Shown piece after piece: positions 32,901 through 42,933 of a stretch of 64,000 nucleotides of DNA. The stretch's first letter is position 1; every line of letters starts with the position of its first letter. The notes beneath the pieces were generated by a model. The model did no database searches, was not told the origin of the DNA, and worked only from the letters and a program-made list of their open reading frames with translations. Made by a program: the position numbers and the translations under genes. The DNA is from Eukaryota sp. TZLM1-RC (lineage: Eukaryota > Metamonada: BaSk clade), in assembly GCA_040285825.1 (NCBI GenBank), contig JAUPSS010000003.1, positions 2,232,001-2,296,000 of the forward strand, given 5' to 3'.

Positions 32901-34349
32901 TGTATCAATTGAGAAACCTACTCTCTTTTGTTCGCATTGTAAGACAACCAAGCAAGTTGGACGGGATTAGAAGAATGAAGAGCTTGTGGAATGGTGGTGA
33001 TGAAGGTATTTTTAATTTTAGTTAGTTTTGTTAATTTCAGGATTAGGAATGGAGTTGTTGGATAGTGATTCTGAAGCAGAAGGCTTAGGTGTCGATAGGG
33101 AAGTTTTTGAGCTACATTTTGAGCCAGTTGTCGAGAATCCTGTAGAATCTTGCTTTGAAAATGAAAATGTAGAAGAAGTGATATCAAATTTTGATGGCTT
33201 TGTCCAATCACAGAGTGATTATCATGTTGATTGGTCCAATAATCGTCATGATTTGATTGGAGTTTTGATTTTATTATGCTCTACTTTTATTTCAAATTTA
33301 ATGGTTTTAAAGCCTGAAATTGATAAGAGCAAGTTCAATTTTAACAACATTGTCATTAGGGACCCTTCTGACATTTACAAAATTTTACTAACAGAAGTAG
33401 AGCTCACTCGTGATGAGCTGACAGACGTGCTAGCTCAAAATGTAGGTCAAAATGTCGAAATTGAGGAAATTCAAAATATTTATTCCTCTGCGAATGATTA
33501 CTTGATTTCTTTTTCTCCACCAATCACACATGACGTGCTAGTTCCTTCTTCATGTTACCCTTCCCAATTTGAAACTGTAATGAGACTCAACTCAACCATT
33601 TTACCTGCACAAAGAATAGAACCAGGTCCTTTCCCAGGTTTGGTTACTATTGACTATAACTAACTTTAGGTTTTCCATCCAAACCTTACTTGCCATTTTA
33701 CCCTTCTGAACCATTATCATTGCCAACGACTTCACTAGTGTATGGTTTTGGGATTGCTACGGATTTAAATATAGAATACGGTGTTTACGGAATTTGTACA
33801 AATAGCGTTTCATCCATTAAAAACGGCAGAGTTTCCCATTTTCCAAGGTATGGATCGTTGCTGCCTACCAATTGGCAATGTCCCCATTTAGTTTTTTTAA
33901 TTGTTTTTGGTAGCGAAGTCAATGTAATACCTGTCCAAAATGTACCTCGTAATTGGTTACTATATGGTCGTTTCGGTGGTGTCCTTTACCAACGAACGAT
34001 TATAGCAGATGGCGATGTGGTCTCGGAATTGGTTAATTTGAGACAAAAATATGCTGCGTTTCTTAATCTCAAAATGGAAGCTCTTTACTCCAGCTCACGA
34101 AGCCAAAAATTGGAGATGTCACGGTCAGAAACAAAGAGAATTCAGTCCGATCTTTTTGATAGATTAATTGATTGTTTGGAGAATAATTGCATCACTTTGC
34201 CACCTACGTTAATCAATCCAAGAACGAAGACCATGCCAAATCTTTCCCCGTTAGAGGTCGATCAGGCACGGGAGGTTCTTGGGTTGTTGGATATGGGACT
34301 TATTGGAGATACAGAGTCTTCATGCAGCTCTGGTAGTGAAAGTGATTAG
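29921..34349 (+). CDS. AlbA_2-domain/DEVH-box RNA helicase fusion, seven exons
   Basis: Exons: 29921-30950, 31176-31982, 32018-32218, 32251-32690, 32723-33005, 33041-33637, 33670-34349. They sum to 4038 nt, an exact 1345-residue frame. Introns are 225, 35, 32, 32, 35 and 32 nt, all GT-AG. Residues ~55-200 form a Schlafen-type AlbA_2 domain (VEFKRDLSR, then YANSFLNSAGGVLYVGVGDDG), a putative nucleic-acid-binding or nuclease fold. Then comes a superfamily 2 DEAH/RHA helicase: motif I GGTGTGKSTQ (~269), Ia CAQPRRLAA, II DEVHERS (~382, DEVH rather than DEAH), III CSATA, V LATDVAESSLTVPDV, VI QRKGRTGRV, followed by winged-helix/HA2-like and OB-like regions. The C-terminal ~400 residues are unassigned. 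Such helicases unwind or translocate on RNA or G-quadruplexes with 3'-5' polarity. Asn/Ser/Gln-rich inserts are present (for example NQSTNQSANQ). The combination of AlbA_2 with an RHA-type helicase is unusual; its biological role is not inferable. Confidence 0.88.
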
Positions 34350-34564
34350 TTAGTCTTTTAAATAAATTAATCTTAAGTTTAATTTGAGAAAACTTATATT
34401 TTTGGTTAAGGGTATTTTCTAATTAATGATCCTGTTTTTAATAAAATGTATGTTTTCTATTACAAAATAAATTTTTTTGGTTATTTTATTTTCGAATATA
34501 TTTTTATTTTTCCAACAAAAACAAACTGGTTATTTATTTGTTATTCAAACGAAAACGTTAACAA

Positions 34565-34680
34565 TAATATATATTCATTGAACATGCACACTTAATAAAA
34601 TTAATTCATAACTAATGGGACGAAAATCAATGAATCAAGATTTTCTCTACAACATTTTTATCTGCTTGCTGTCTAGCTAA
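34565..34680 (-). mobile_element. Family C retrotransposon, 3' tail only
   Basis: Last codons and 3' UTR of family C, ending CAATGAATATAT in minus-strand sense, directly 3' of a family E fragment on the same strand. Confidence 0.7.
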
Positions 34681-34689
34681 AGCAGAAAT

Positions 34690-35170
34690 AACAATTAAAA
34701 TCAATTTCCTCAAACTCCACATCTACTATTGAAAATTTTCCTAAATCTTTTTTTCATAAGGCCTACCTAGTGATGACAACGGGTTAGAAACAAGACTATA
34801 CATTCCTTTAAAAATAGAAAATACAATTCTGTTTTGCCAAAAGGTTCCGTCAAGTATTCTTCCAGTTCTATTTTTGACAACAGTTGAAAAATCGTCTATA
34901 AAAAGATAACGCAGTTCTACCCACGGTTCCAAATAAAGACAAAGCAAAATGACAAAGAAGGTATTTAGTATGTGAGTTGGAATTTAAATTATTTATTTTT
35001 CAGCATACTTGATAATTTTCGCTTTTTCAGCATTTTCCAAAGCTGGATAATAAGATGGTGTCAGTATTTTCATTTGTGCCGTTTGAAAAATCAGTAGATC
35101 TGACGTCAATAATGACATTGATCCATGAAGTCCGGGAACTAGCACATCACCACGGCTGTCACCAAGAAAA
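34690..35170 (-). mobile_element. Family E retrotransposon fragment
   Basis: Minus-strand endonuclease tail with VKNRTGRILDGTFWQNRIVF (34741-34947) and, upstream, the conserved GDVLVPGLHG region near 35130-35160. Internal deletion and frame breaks. Near-identical to parts of 63176-63753. Confidence 0.78.
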
Positions 35171-35439
35171 GGTTTTCAAAAGGTTTTCTATTTCAAAATA
35201 GTGATACCTGTAGTTGTTGTTTGTCGACGTTCGTCTAAATGTTATCTCTTTACTGAATTTGAACTTATGCCTTCCTGTGATTTGTTCAGAATTTTTGAAT
35301 AGAGGTAATCAATGAATGTTATCTCTGGTGAAGTGTGGAATTAAAGTTGAAGATATTTAGATTTAGCTTCTTTTTGAACTACATTTTTATTGAACTAAAA
35401 TTCTATCTTATATTCAATATCCTCCAATAATATTTGCAG

Positions 35440-36325
35440 CTCGGCTGTTTTAAATCAAGATCTTCACTCATTGTTATTGGAAAAGGGTGTTTGTGAAAAC
35501 AAGGTGTCAGATTCTTCACTTTTTGTAACCATTGTACCACGAAGATTTGGATTGTGTGCTACTAATGAAGCATTTGTAACAAAAATGAGATTATATTTGA
35601 ACATCCCCATTAACCAATTATTATCAAAAGAAAAATGTATTTGTTCGAATTCACCTCAACTCACTTTGCGCCATGCTCTAAATTGCTCTAAATTGATAAC
35701 TTATCGTTCTTCATTACATGATGCTTTTAGAGACACTGTTTTCAATATGGCACAAACTGCAAGGATATCGTGTATCAAAGAGCCCCTGCTGAAGGAAACA
35801 CTTTCTCTGAATAATTTTGGTTCTGATGATAGAGGTGATGTATACTGTGATTGGATTGATAATTCTGAAGCTATTGTTGACTTTGTCTCATGTAATGTTG
35901 CAAACGATACTTTGGTTCACAGAAGAAAACTTAATCCTGTGGCTGCTCTGGATTTTAAAGCAAAAGAAAAACATAGAAAATATGATAAAGAAATTGAAGT
36001 TGCAAATGTCGATAGAGATACACAGCTGGTTTTTATTGCTTTCCCATTTTCGATAAATGGAAGATTATCAGTTGAAGCAGAAACTTTTTTGGATGACTTC
36101 CAAAAAATGGTGAAAGAAAAAACAATGAAAAGATTTGATATTTTTTTATGGCGTTCACGGATTCAATTTGCCATTATTAATAGATTACCGCGGTTTTTCA
36201 ATCGAATAAGAGAAGCTTTAGCTAGACAGCAAGCAAATCAAGATTTTGTAGAGGAAATCTTGGTTTAATGATAGTCGTCCCATTAGTTATGATTTAATTT
36301 AATCAAGTGTGCAAATTCAATAAAT
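35440..36325 (+). mobile_element. Family C non-LTR retrotransposon, 5'-truncated, best 3' half
   Basis: An open frame from 35471 to 36268 (265 residues) covers the zinc motif (CICSNSPQLTLRHALNCSK), the RGDVYCDW...IVDFVS endonuclease core, HRKYDKEIE, and the C-terminus with LWRSRIQFAIINRLPRFFN and DFVEEILV. A 3' UTR of ~55 bp ends in CAATAAATAT. This is the reference copy for the many short family C tails. The reverse transcriptase is missing. Confidence 0.85.
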
Positions 36326-36329
36326 ATAG

Positions 36330-36590
36330 CTATATAAACTCCAAACAAACATCACTATTACTGAACCTACTCACAGCATTTCGTTCATATTCTACACCAA
36401 TAGCTAAAAGAGCTTTAGAAATCATTGTTGGAATAGACTTGAAAATGCAAAAAAAACAATTCTATTTAACCAGAAAGTGGAATTCATTGTTTTACCAGAC
36501 CTACTCAGTAACACTTTTTTGAAGTTTCCAAAAAAGTGTAACCTTGAAGGTCCAATATTGCCAAAAGGAGAAATTGCACAAACTGTTATT
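36330..36590 (-). mobile_element. Family F-like retrotransposon 3' fragment
   Basis: The minus strand encodes a decayed match to the last ~50 residues of the neighbouring plus-strand element (FKSIPTMISKALLAIGVEYE against FKAIPEMLTKALLQLGIEYE). It lies tail-to-tail with family C and head-to-head with the large family F element. Confidence 0.6.
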
Positions 36591-36780
36591 TCACATGTTC
36601 GATTCTACCTGATTGCGAATCATGTAAAGTTGTTGATTCCTTGAGGCCTCCAATACGTGTTCCATCACAGGTAAGTCCTCTTTCTTGCATTCCCTTTTCA
36701 ATTAGTTTTCGAATATTTACCACCAATTTAAAAAAAGGCATATGGGATGTAACACCGCTATGAAAATTTTTTTGCTTGAA

Positions 36781-39420
36781 GATAAATAAAATTATTGTCA
36801 TCGAAATCAAAATTTCGTCCTTCAGTAATGACGAAAGAAAAAATTGTTCGAAAATTAGCTTTAAAGGGACTCTATGGTTCCGCTAAGCAATGCCTGTTTT
36901 CCTCTGAACTTGCAGAATGTAATGAAAATACTGTTGCTCAACTAAAGAGTCTCCATCCTGTTGAAAATTTTAAGTGCCCTAAACCTAATAATGTAAGTTA
37001 TTGGGAGCAAAATCCCGTAACTAATGATGAACTTATTAAATTGATTAACCACTTACCATCTGGAAAAGCGCCTGGTCCATCAATGATCACTTTTGACATG
37101 TTAAAATCCACGATAAACCAATGTCCTGAATGTATCGTTGAATGGTTTTCTTTTTCAACAAAATTTTAACATTAAAAATCAAGCTTCCATCTGAAATGAC
37201 AAGTTCACGCTTAATTGCTTTAATAAAGAATGAATCAAAAATAAGGCCGATTGCAATTGGTGAATCTTTGTCTCGTTTTATTGCTTCAGCTGTGTTTGGT
37301 TAGGATTGGTAAAAAAGCTAAAGATTTTTTTAGTCCTTTCCAATTTGGAATTAAAACAGTTGATGGTGCATCTTCTGCAGCACTCTCTTCTGATGTTTTT
37401 TTTAATTCCAATACTTCGAATTATATTTTTAATTTGGATTTTAAAAACGCTTTCAATGCAGTGAAGAGGTCGTCCATCTTGCCCTTGCTTCAAACTCATT
37501 TTCCAGAAGCTGAGTCGTTCTTTTACAATTTTGATGGCTCACAGTCAACTCTTGTTTATGAGGAATTCAATCTAATATCATCATCTGGTGTCAAACAAGG
37601 TGATCCATTAGGTTCTTTCTTTTTCTTTCTTGCTATCCATCCTTTAATGTGTGAATTAAAACAAGAATTTCCAGATGTTCATATAACTGCTTATATGGAT
37701 GACTTATCAATAATTGGTCCAATTGATTCATTGAGAACAATTGCTGAAATTGTTCAACAGCGCTATTATGAAATTGGTCTTTCTCTAAATATTTCCAAAT
37801 TTTTATTGATTGGTAGAGAGCCTGCTGATTTCATTATTGATGATCAAAGTGTTCCTTTTATCAATTATTTTGAATCAGGATTTCGTTTTTTAGGTTGTTA
37901 TTTAGGCAACTTTGATGAAATTCGAAATCAACTTTCCTCTCTTTTGGATTCTTTTGAAGAAGAATTGATGGTTCTTTCAGATTTAAATATTGAAAACATC
38001 TTAAATTTTTCTTCCTCAGAATTTGTTATTCAGGGAAATTTACTCATATTTTACGATCAACATCACCATCTATTTCTCTCGAATTTTGCAGAATTTTTAA
38101 TGAATTAAGAACAAAATTTTTGGCTAATTTGCTCGATATTGATTCTTCTTTTTGACGTAGTCATATTTTTTGTAGCACAGAATTGGGAGGCCTGGATTTT
38201 CACAAATCAAATTATTTGTGTAAAGCCGCATTCATCGGTGGAGGAAAAAATTTCGTTTTTGAATTTTTAAAACGTTTTCCTGAAAACCAGCATTTGATAG
38301 AATGTTGTGTTAGTGACTATTTAGTGTCCTTGCAGAGTGAAATTGAATGCATCTCTCCTCACATATGGTCCAAATGCTTTCCTGCTGATATTCAAGAAAT
38401 TCCACCCAGGAGTTTGATTTCCTTGAAATTTGCATATGCTAAATTGCAGGAAAAGCTATTAAAAGTTTTTGAAAACTTGGATTTCACTGTTCGTCTTAGC
38501 TTGGCTAAAGAAAAGAATCCCGTTTTTGCAAACTTTTTAATTGACCTCAAGGATAGTTGCTCAAGTTGTCTTATTTCCCAGATTCCAAATGTATATGGTC
38601 TATTATTAAATGATCATCAATGGACAACTGCCTTCAGGATGAGGTGTTTCCTGTGGCCATTTAGTGTGCCAAATGATTTGATTTGTCGTTGTGGTCAGCT
38701 CATTAATCTGAATCATTTATTTAATTGCAAATTTAATATTACATATCGCTCAGTTGTCCACGATGCTGTTAGAGACCAACTATACGCTATGTGCAAAAGC
38801 CATCACATTGAAGCTTTTGTTGAACCACTTGTGCGAAGGTTGTCATCTGAAAATGAAAATGAAAATACTTTTGGGAAACGCCGTGCTGATATAATTACCC
38901 CTGCGTCTGATGGTGTTATTAAAGTTGTTAATGTTGTCACTGTTGATGTTTGTAAAGACTCAGCAATTGACTTTGCTAAAAGAGATGAAACTCCACTTTG
39001 CTTTGCTGAAAAGAGCAAAATCAAAAAGTACAATGAACCCTTATCTCAGCTAGGACGTGTTGAGCATGTTAAGTATCAGTTGGTTCCATTTGCTGTTTCT
39101 CTTTTTGGTAACATTGGAATATCTGGCATTAAATTTCTTGAAGGTTTCAAAAGTTTAATAAAAGAAAGAGCAGGAAAAGAATTGAACTTCAATTTCTGGC
39201 ACAATAGAATTGTTTTCAGTATTTTTAAAGCAATTCCAGAAATGTTGACCAAAGCACTGTTACAATTAGGAATAGAGTATGAAAATCGCGCGCTTAAAAG
39301 ATTTGATGATGTTGATGCGTGTATTGAGGATATTGAGTTCTACTTTTTTGTTTAATGTTTTGTTAGCGTTTAAAATAAATTTAAGAATAATAGAAAAAAA
39401 AGATTCTACCTAATTGAGCG
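36781..39420 (+). mobile_element. Family F non-LTR retrotransposon, most complete copy
   Basis: 2.6 kb in order: an N-terminal RT part 36795-37169 (LKSLHP, SGKAPGPSMITFDMLK), RT fingers and palm 37251-38108 (FQFGIKTVDG, NLDFKNAFNAV, SSGVKQGDPLGSFFFFLA and the catalytic TAYMDDLSI), then 38183-39355 with post-RT linker, zinc motif CRCGQ...H...C, endonuclease RRADIITPA...VDV, KIKKYNEPL, FWHNRIVFSIFKAI and the end IEDIEFYF. The four conserved RT signatures are intact, but three frame breaks (~37165, ~38010, ~38150) separate the parts. Neither an N-terminal zinc finger nor an ORF1 is seen. The end of the element is set at the fall-off after 39420 by eye. Confidence 0.88.
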
Positions 39421-39454
39421 ATAAGTTATGTTCGTATTTTTTGTATTTTCTTTT

Positions 39455-39845
39455 GATATTTTATAAAGTATAAAATTGCTGAATAAGGGAAACACATTTC
39501 CTGTTTAAATGAAAATTTTCATGTCCAATATAACTTATGCCCCTTGGTATTTCTTTCCTTGGATTTCTAGGTAAGGCTGCAATGGCTTTCCTTTGGGATT
39601 TTGTTGTGGTTGTAAAGGAAAGAACTGGAAGAATTTTCAATCATTTTGATTGGCAAAACAGGATTGTTTTTTCTTTTTTAAGAGAATGGTGAAGCTAATC
39701 ATTGATTCACTATCTTCATTTGAAAAATTTTCTATATCCTTGATAGTCATTGTTTTGATATGCGGGAAGCAGTTTTTGAGGATGTGTATTTTTAGTTGGG
39801 TGATTCCTGATTTCATATTCTTCATTAGATAATTAAATATAGTGT
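39455..39845 (+). mobile_element. Family A retrotransposon 3' fragment
   Basis: Degenerate match to the last third of 8541-9905 (KYKIAE, VVVVKERTGRIFNHFDWQNR and the SLSSFEKF tail), with several frame breaks. Confidence 0.72.
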
Positions 39846-39854
39846 TCATGAAAA

Positions 39855-40540
39855 TCATTTTTGGAAATCATTCAAAAAAGTACCTACTTCCACTCAAAGT
39901 CTTCCGTCTATAGCAAATGGGAAAGCAATAAACACAAGTGGTCTATTTCCATCAGCTTTAGCTTTTTCGATATCCTTGTCAAATTTTCTATGTTTTTCTT
40001 GGGTCTTAAATTCAAAAGCATCTTCAGAATTAAGTTTTCTTCAAGACTAAGTGTCATTTACAACATTACATGAGACAAAGTCAACAACAGCTTCAGAGTT
40101 TCCAATCCAATCACAATAAGTATCAACTCTGTCATCAGAACCAAAATTATTGAATGGCAGTGTTTCCTTCGGCAGAGATTCTTTGATACACGAAATTCTT
40201 GCAGTTCGTGCCATATTGAAAACAATGTTCCTGACAGCATCATGTAATGAAAAACGATAAGTGATCAATTTCGAACAATTCAGAGCATGTCGCAAAGTGA
40301 GCTGAGGTGAATTCAGACAAATACATTTTTGTTTTAATAATAAATGATTTATGTGAATATTCAAATATAATCTCATTCATGTTACAAACGCTTCATTTTT
40401 GGCACACAGTACAAATGTTTGTGGCACAATGGTCAAAAACAGTGAAAAATTTGATGACTGATTTTCACAAACACCCTTGTCAAATAACAATGATTGAAGA
40501 TCTTGATTGAAAACAGCCGAGCTATATATACTATTATAAA
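39855..40540 (-). mobile_element. Family C retrotransposon fragment
   Basis: Minus-strand copy parallel to 35440-36200, including KCICLNSPQLTLRHALNCSK and YCDWIGNSEAVVDFVS, with frame breaks near 40050 and 40380. Its 5' limit (AGCTCGGCTGTTTT) coincides with that of the 35440 copy. Confidence 0.78.
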
Positions 40541-40579
40541 GATCATCGTCATACATTCCAGTCAGTCGTTACTGTCAGG

Positions 40580-41745
40580 TTCGAAGAGTGTATTTTAAAT
40601 TAACAAAAATTTTTTCCGGAATATTGCCATTGAATGATTGGGGAAAGCATCGACTTCTTTTTTCTACTTCAATGTTGGAAATTTCTTCATTTAATGCAAA
40701 AACAGTGGAACTTTGCGTTGTCATTAATAAATCTTCCAAAACTGTAAATCTTTCAGAAAATAAAACATTGCATCTCTACATCCACCAATAAAAGCACATG
40801 AAGTCAGAATTGAGGCATTTGAGGCATTTGGGACATTGGACATTCTATTCATTGTGACAAGACTATTGCACGTAATTCATTAAACCTTGGGCCAAATGCC
40901 TAGTGATAAGAGGATTTGTAGATCGAAATTTATGACTGAAATTGGAATTGAAACAAAGTCTTATAGTGGTAAATATGATATGTTTCTGTATATCTAAATT
41001 CATCATTTGGTCCATTTTGTCGGAAATTGAGTTCCACTTTTCAAACAATTGTTTGGTAATTTCATCATTATCTCCTAAAAACGAACTCAAATGCCGAATA
41101 GCATCAATTGAATATAACTTGGCGTGAATTTCAATACCATGAACTATTGTGGAAACTGGAGAATTCGATAACAAAACACACTTAAGTAAATTAAGTCGGA
41201 GACCAAATTTGGTAAATAATTCTTTAAAACATACAGTTGCTTGTTTCACAATATTTCAATCTCCAATAAGAACATCATCATCCATATATGCAATCATTTT
41301 TAGCGAAGGAAACATCTCTTGAAATTGCAATAAAATAGGATGAATGGCCAAACAAAACAAAAGAGGTCTTAACGGATCTCCTTGTTTTACACCACTTGAT
41401 GAACTCAAAATGGAATTACCAAAATGTAAATTAGAATTTGTGCTATTTGTTGATTGGAAATACGGCATCTATTCCGGAATATATTGCAACAAAGCACCAT
41501 GAATATGATATGTTTCTGTACATCCAATTCCATCATTTGATCAATTTTCTCAGAAATTAAATTCAACTGATCAAACAGATTTTTTGGTGACTTCATCATG
41601 ATTATCTAAGAACAAACTCACATGAAGAACAACATCAGTTGAAAATAAATTGCCTGGAATTTCAATGCCATTAACCATTGTTGAAATTGAAGAACTTGAA
41701 AGTAAATAAACATTTAGGTTCAAGCGGAGGCCAATTTTGTTCAAA
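40580..41745 (-). mobile_element. Family G retrotransposon RT region with internal tandem duplication
   Basis: Minus strand: 41256-41468 encodes SSGVKQGDPLRPLLFCLAIH and AYMDDDVLIGD. 40863-41249 continues with FGLRLNLLKCVLLSNSPVS and a post-RT helix. A second, diverged copy of the segment at 41000-41220 lies at 41480-41740. The piece at 40580-40800 is a linker fragment. Broken in several places. Confidence 0.75.
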
Positions 41746-42686
41746 ACCTAATTACAAACCTTTTCTTTGAATCTACAGAAATATTAGTGAAAAAATCATG
41801 TCTGCTTGTTTTCAATTAAAAATGATATTGTACATTGGTAATTGTGCAATTTACCTTCTTTGTGTAATTTATAACAAAGATTTGAATACACTTGAAGTCA
41901 AATTTCATCTACACTGTCTTTTACGATAAGTCACAAATATTGTCTTGAAAATATTGTAAACTTCTTTAATATTATTAGTCTTAGTCTTTCTAAAATTCTC
42001 TTCATATGACATTGATTAATACTGGGAATAACATAACCATGTACACAATGATGAAACTATCAAGTATTGACAAATGATAAATTTAATTGCTTCCACTCTT
42101 TTAGTGAATTTCGCTTTGTGCTTGTTATTTCCCCCAGAATATCAGAATTTATCACAATGAGCTTTTATTATGTTTGGTCACACACTAGTAATTGTATAAA
42201 TGTCACCAATTTTTTATCTCACAAATCTAATAACTAATTACTGGAAGAACCTTGTCAGAATTGCATTTGGTTGACACTTAAAAGAAAGCATTCAAATGTA
42301 TTGATTCATTGAACCACTTGCAAATCTTAAGTTTGATATTAATACTTCTACTAAGACTCTACATTGCTTTTTCCTGAACAAAATGGTTTCTGTGAGTCAT
42401 TAAAACAAACAACCGCTTCTAAGAATATCTGGTGTATAGAAAATTGAAAAGTGTTTTGAAAGTGGTTCAATTCTATAAGCAATAGTTTCTTCAATAAAAT
42501 TTCCATATTTATTATGTTATCTTTGCTTTGAATTCAAATGCATCTACATGGTTGAATTTCCTCCTAAAATCACAATTTCAGTTCCAACATCGCAGAAAAC
42601 AATTTCAACAATGGCTTAACCGTTTGCTATCCAATCACAATCCTCTTCCGTTAGCCAGGCTAAACTCCTCCTTCCAATTTCGGAAG
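41746..42686. other. Intergenic, nothing recognised
   Basis: About 940 bp with no supported gene. Confidence 0.4.
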
Positions 42687-42716
42687 GTATGACGTGATGT
42701 ATCACGTCATCTTTAG
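42687..42716 (+). other. Intron-like 30-nt hairpin
   Basis: Starts GTATG and ends CTTTAG, preceded by CGGAAG. The interior ATGACGTGA...TCACGTCAT is a perfect 9-bp inverted repeat with a 4-nt loop. It could be a 5'-UTR intron of the BTB gene, like the twin introns at 24.8-24.9 kb, or a palindromic bZIP-type binding site. Confidence 0.35.
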
Positions 42717-42933
42717 CTTAAATTCGTTTTTGTTTAATTTTTGGAAAACCAACGTGCACTGAAGCCAACACTTCAATCTTTTCATCAGAAGCAGAATTTT
42801 GCAGTGACAGTGTTGCTTTAAAAACAGCCTCGTTGACACTACAGATACCTGCAATCCTCACCATACTGAACACAGTTGACAGCCAGTTTCCTTTTATTCC
42901 AAGAAAAATTCAATTTTTGAGTCCCCACACCAA

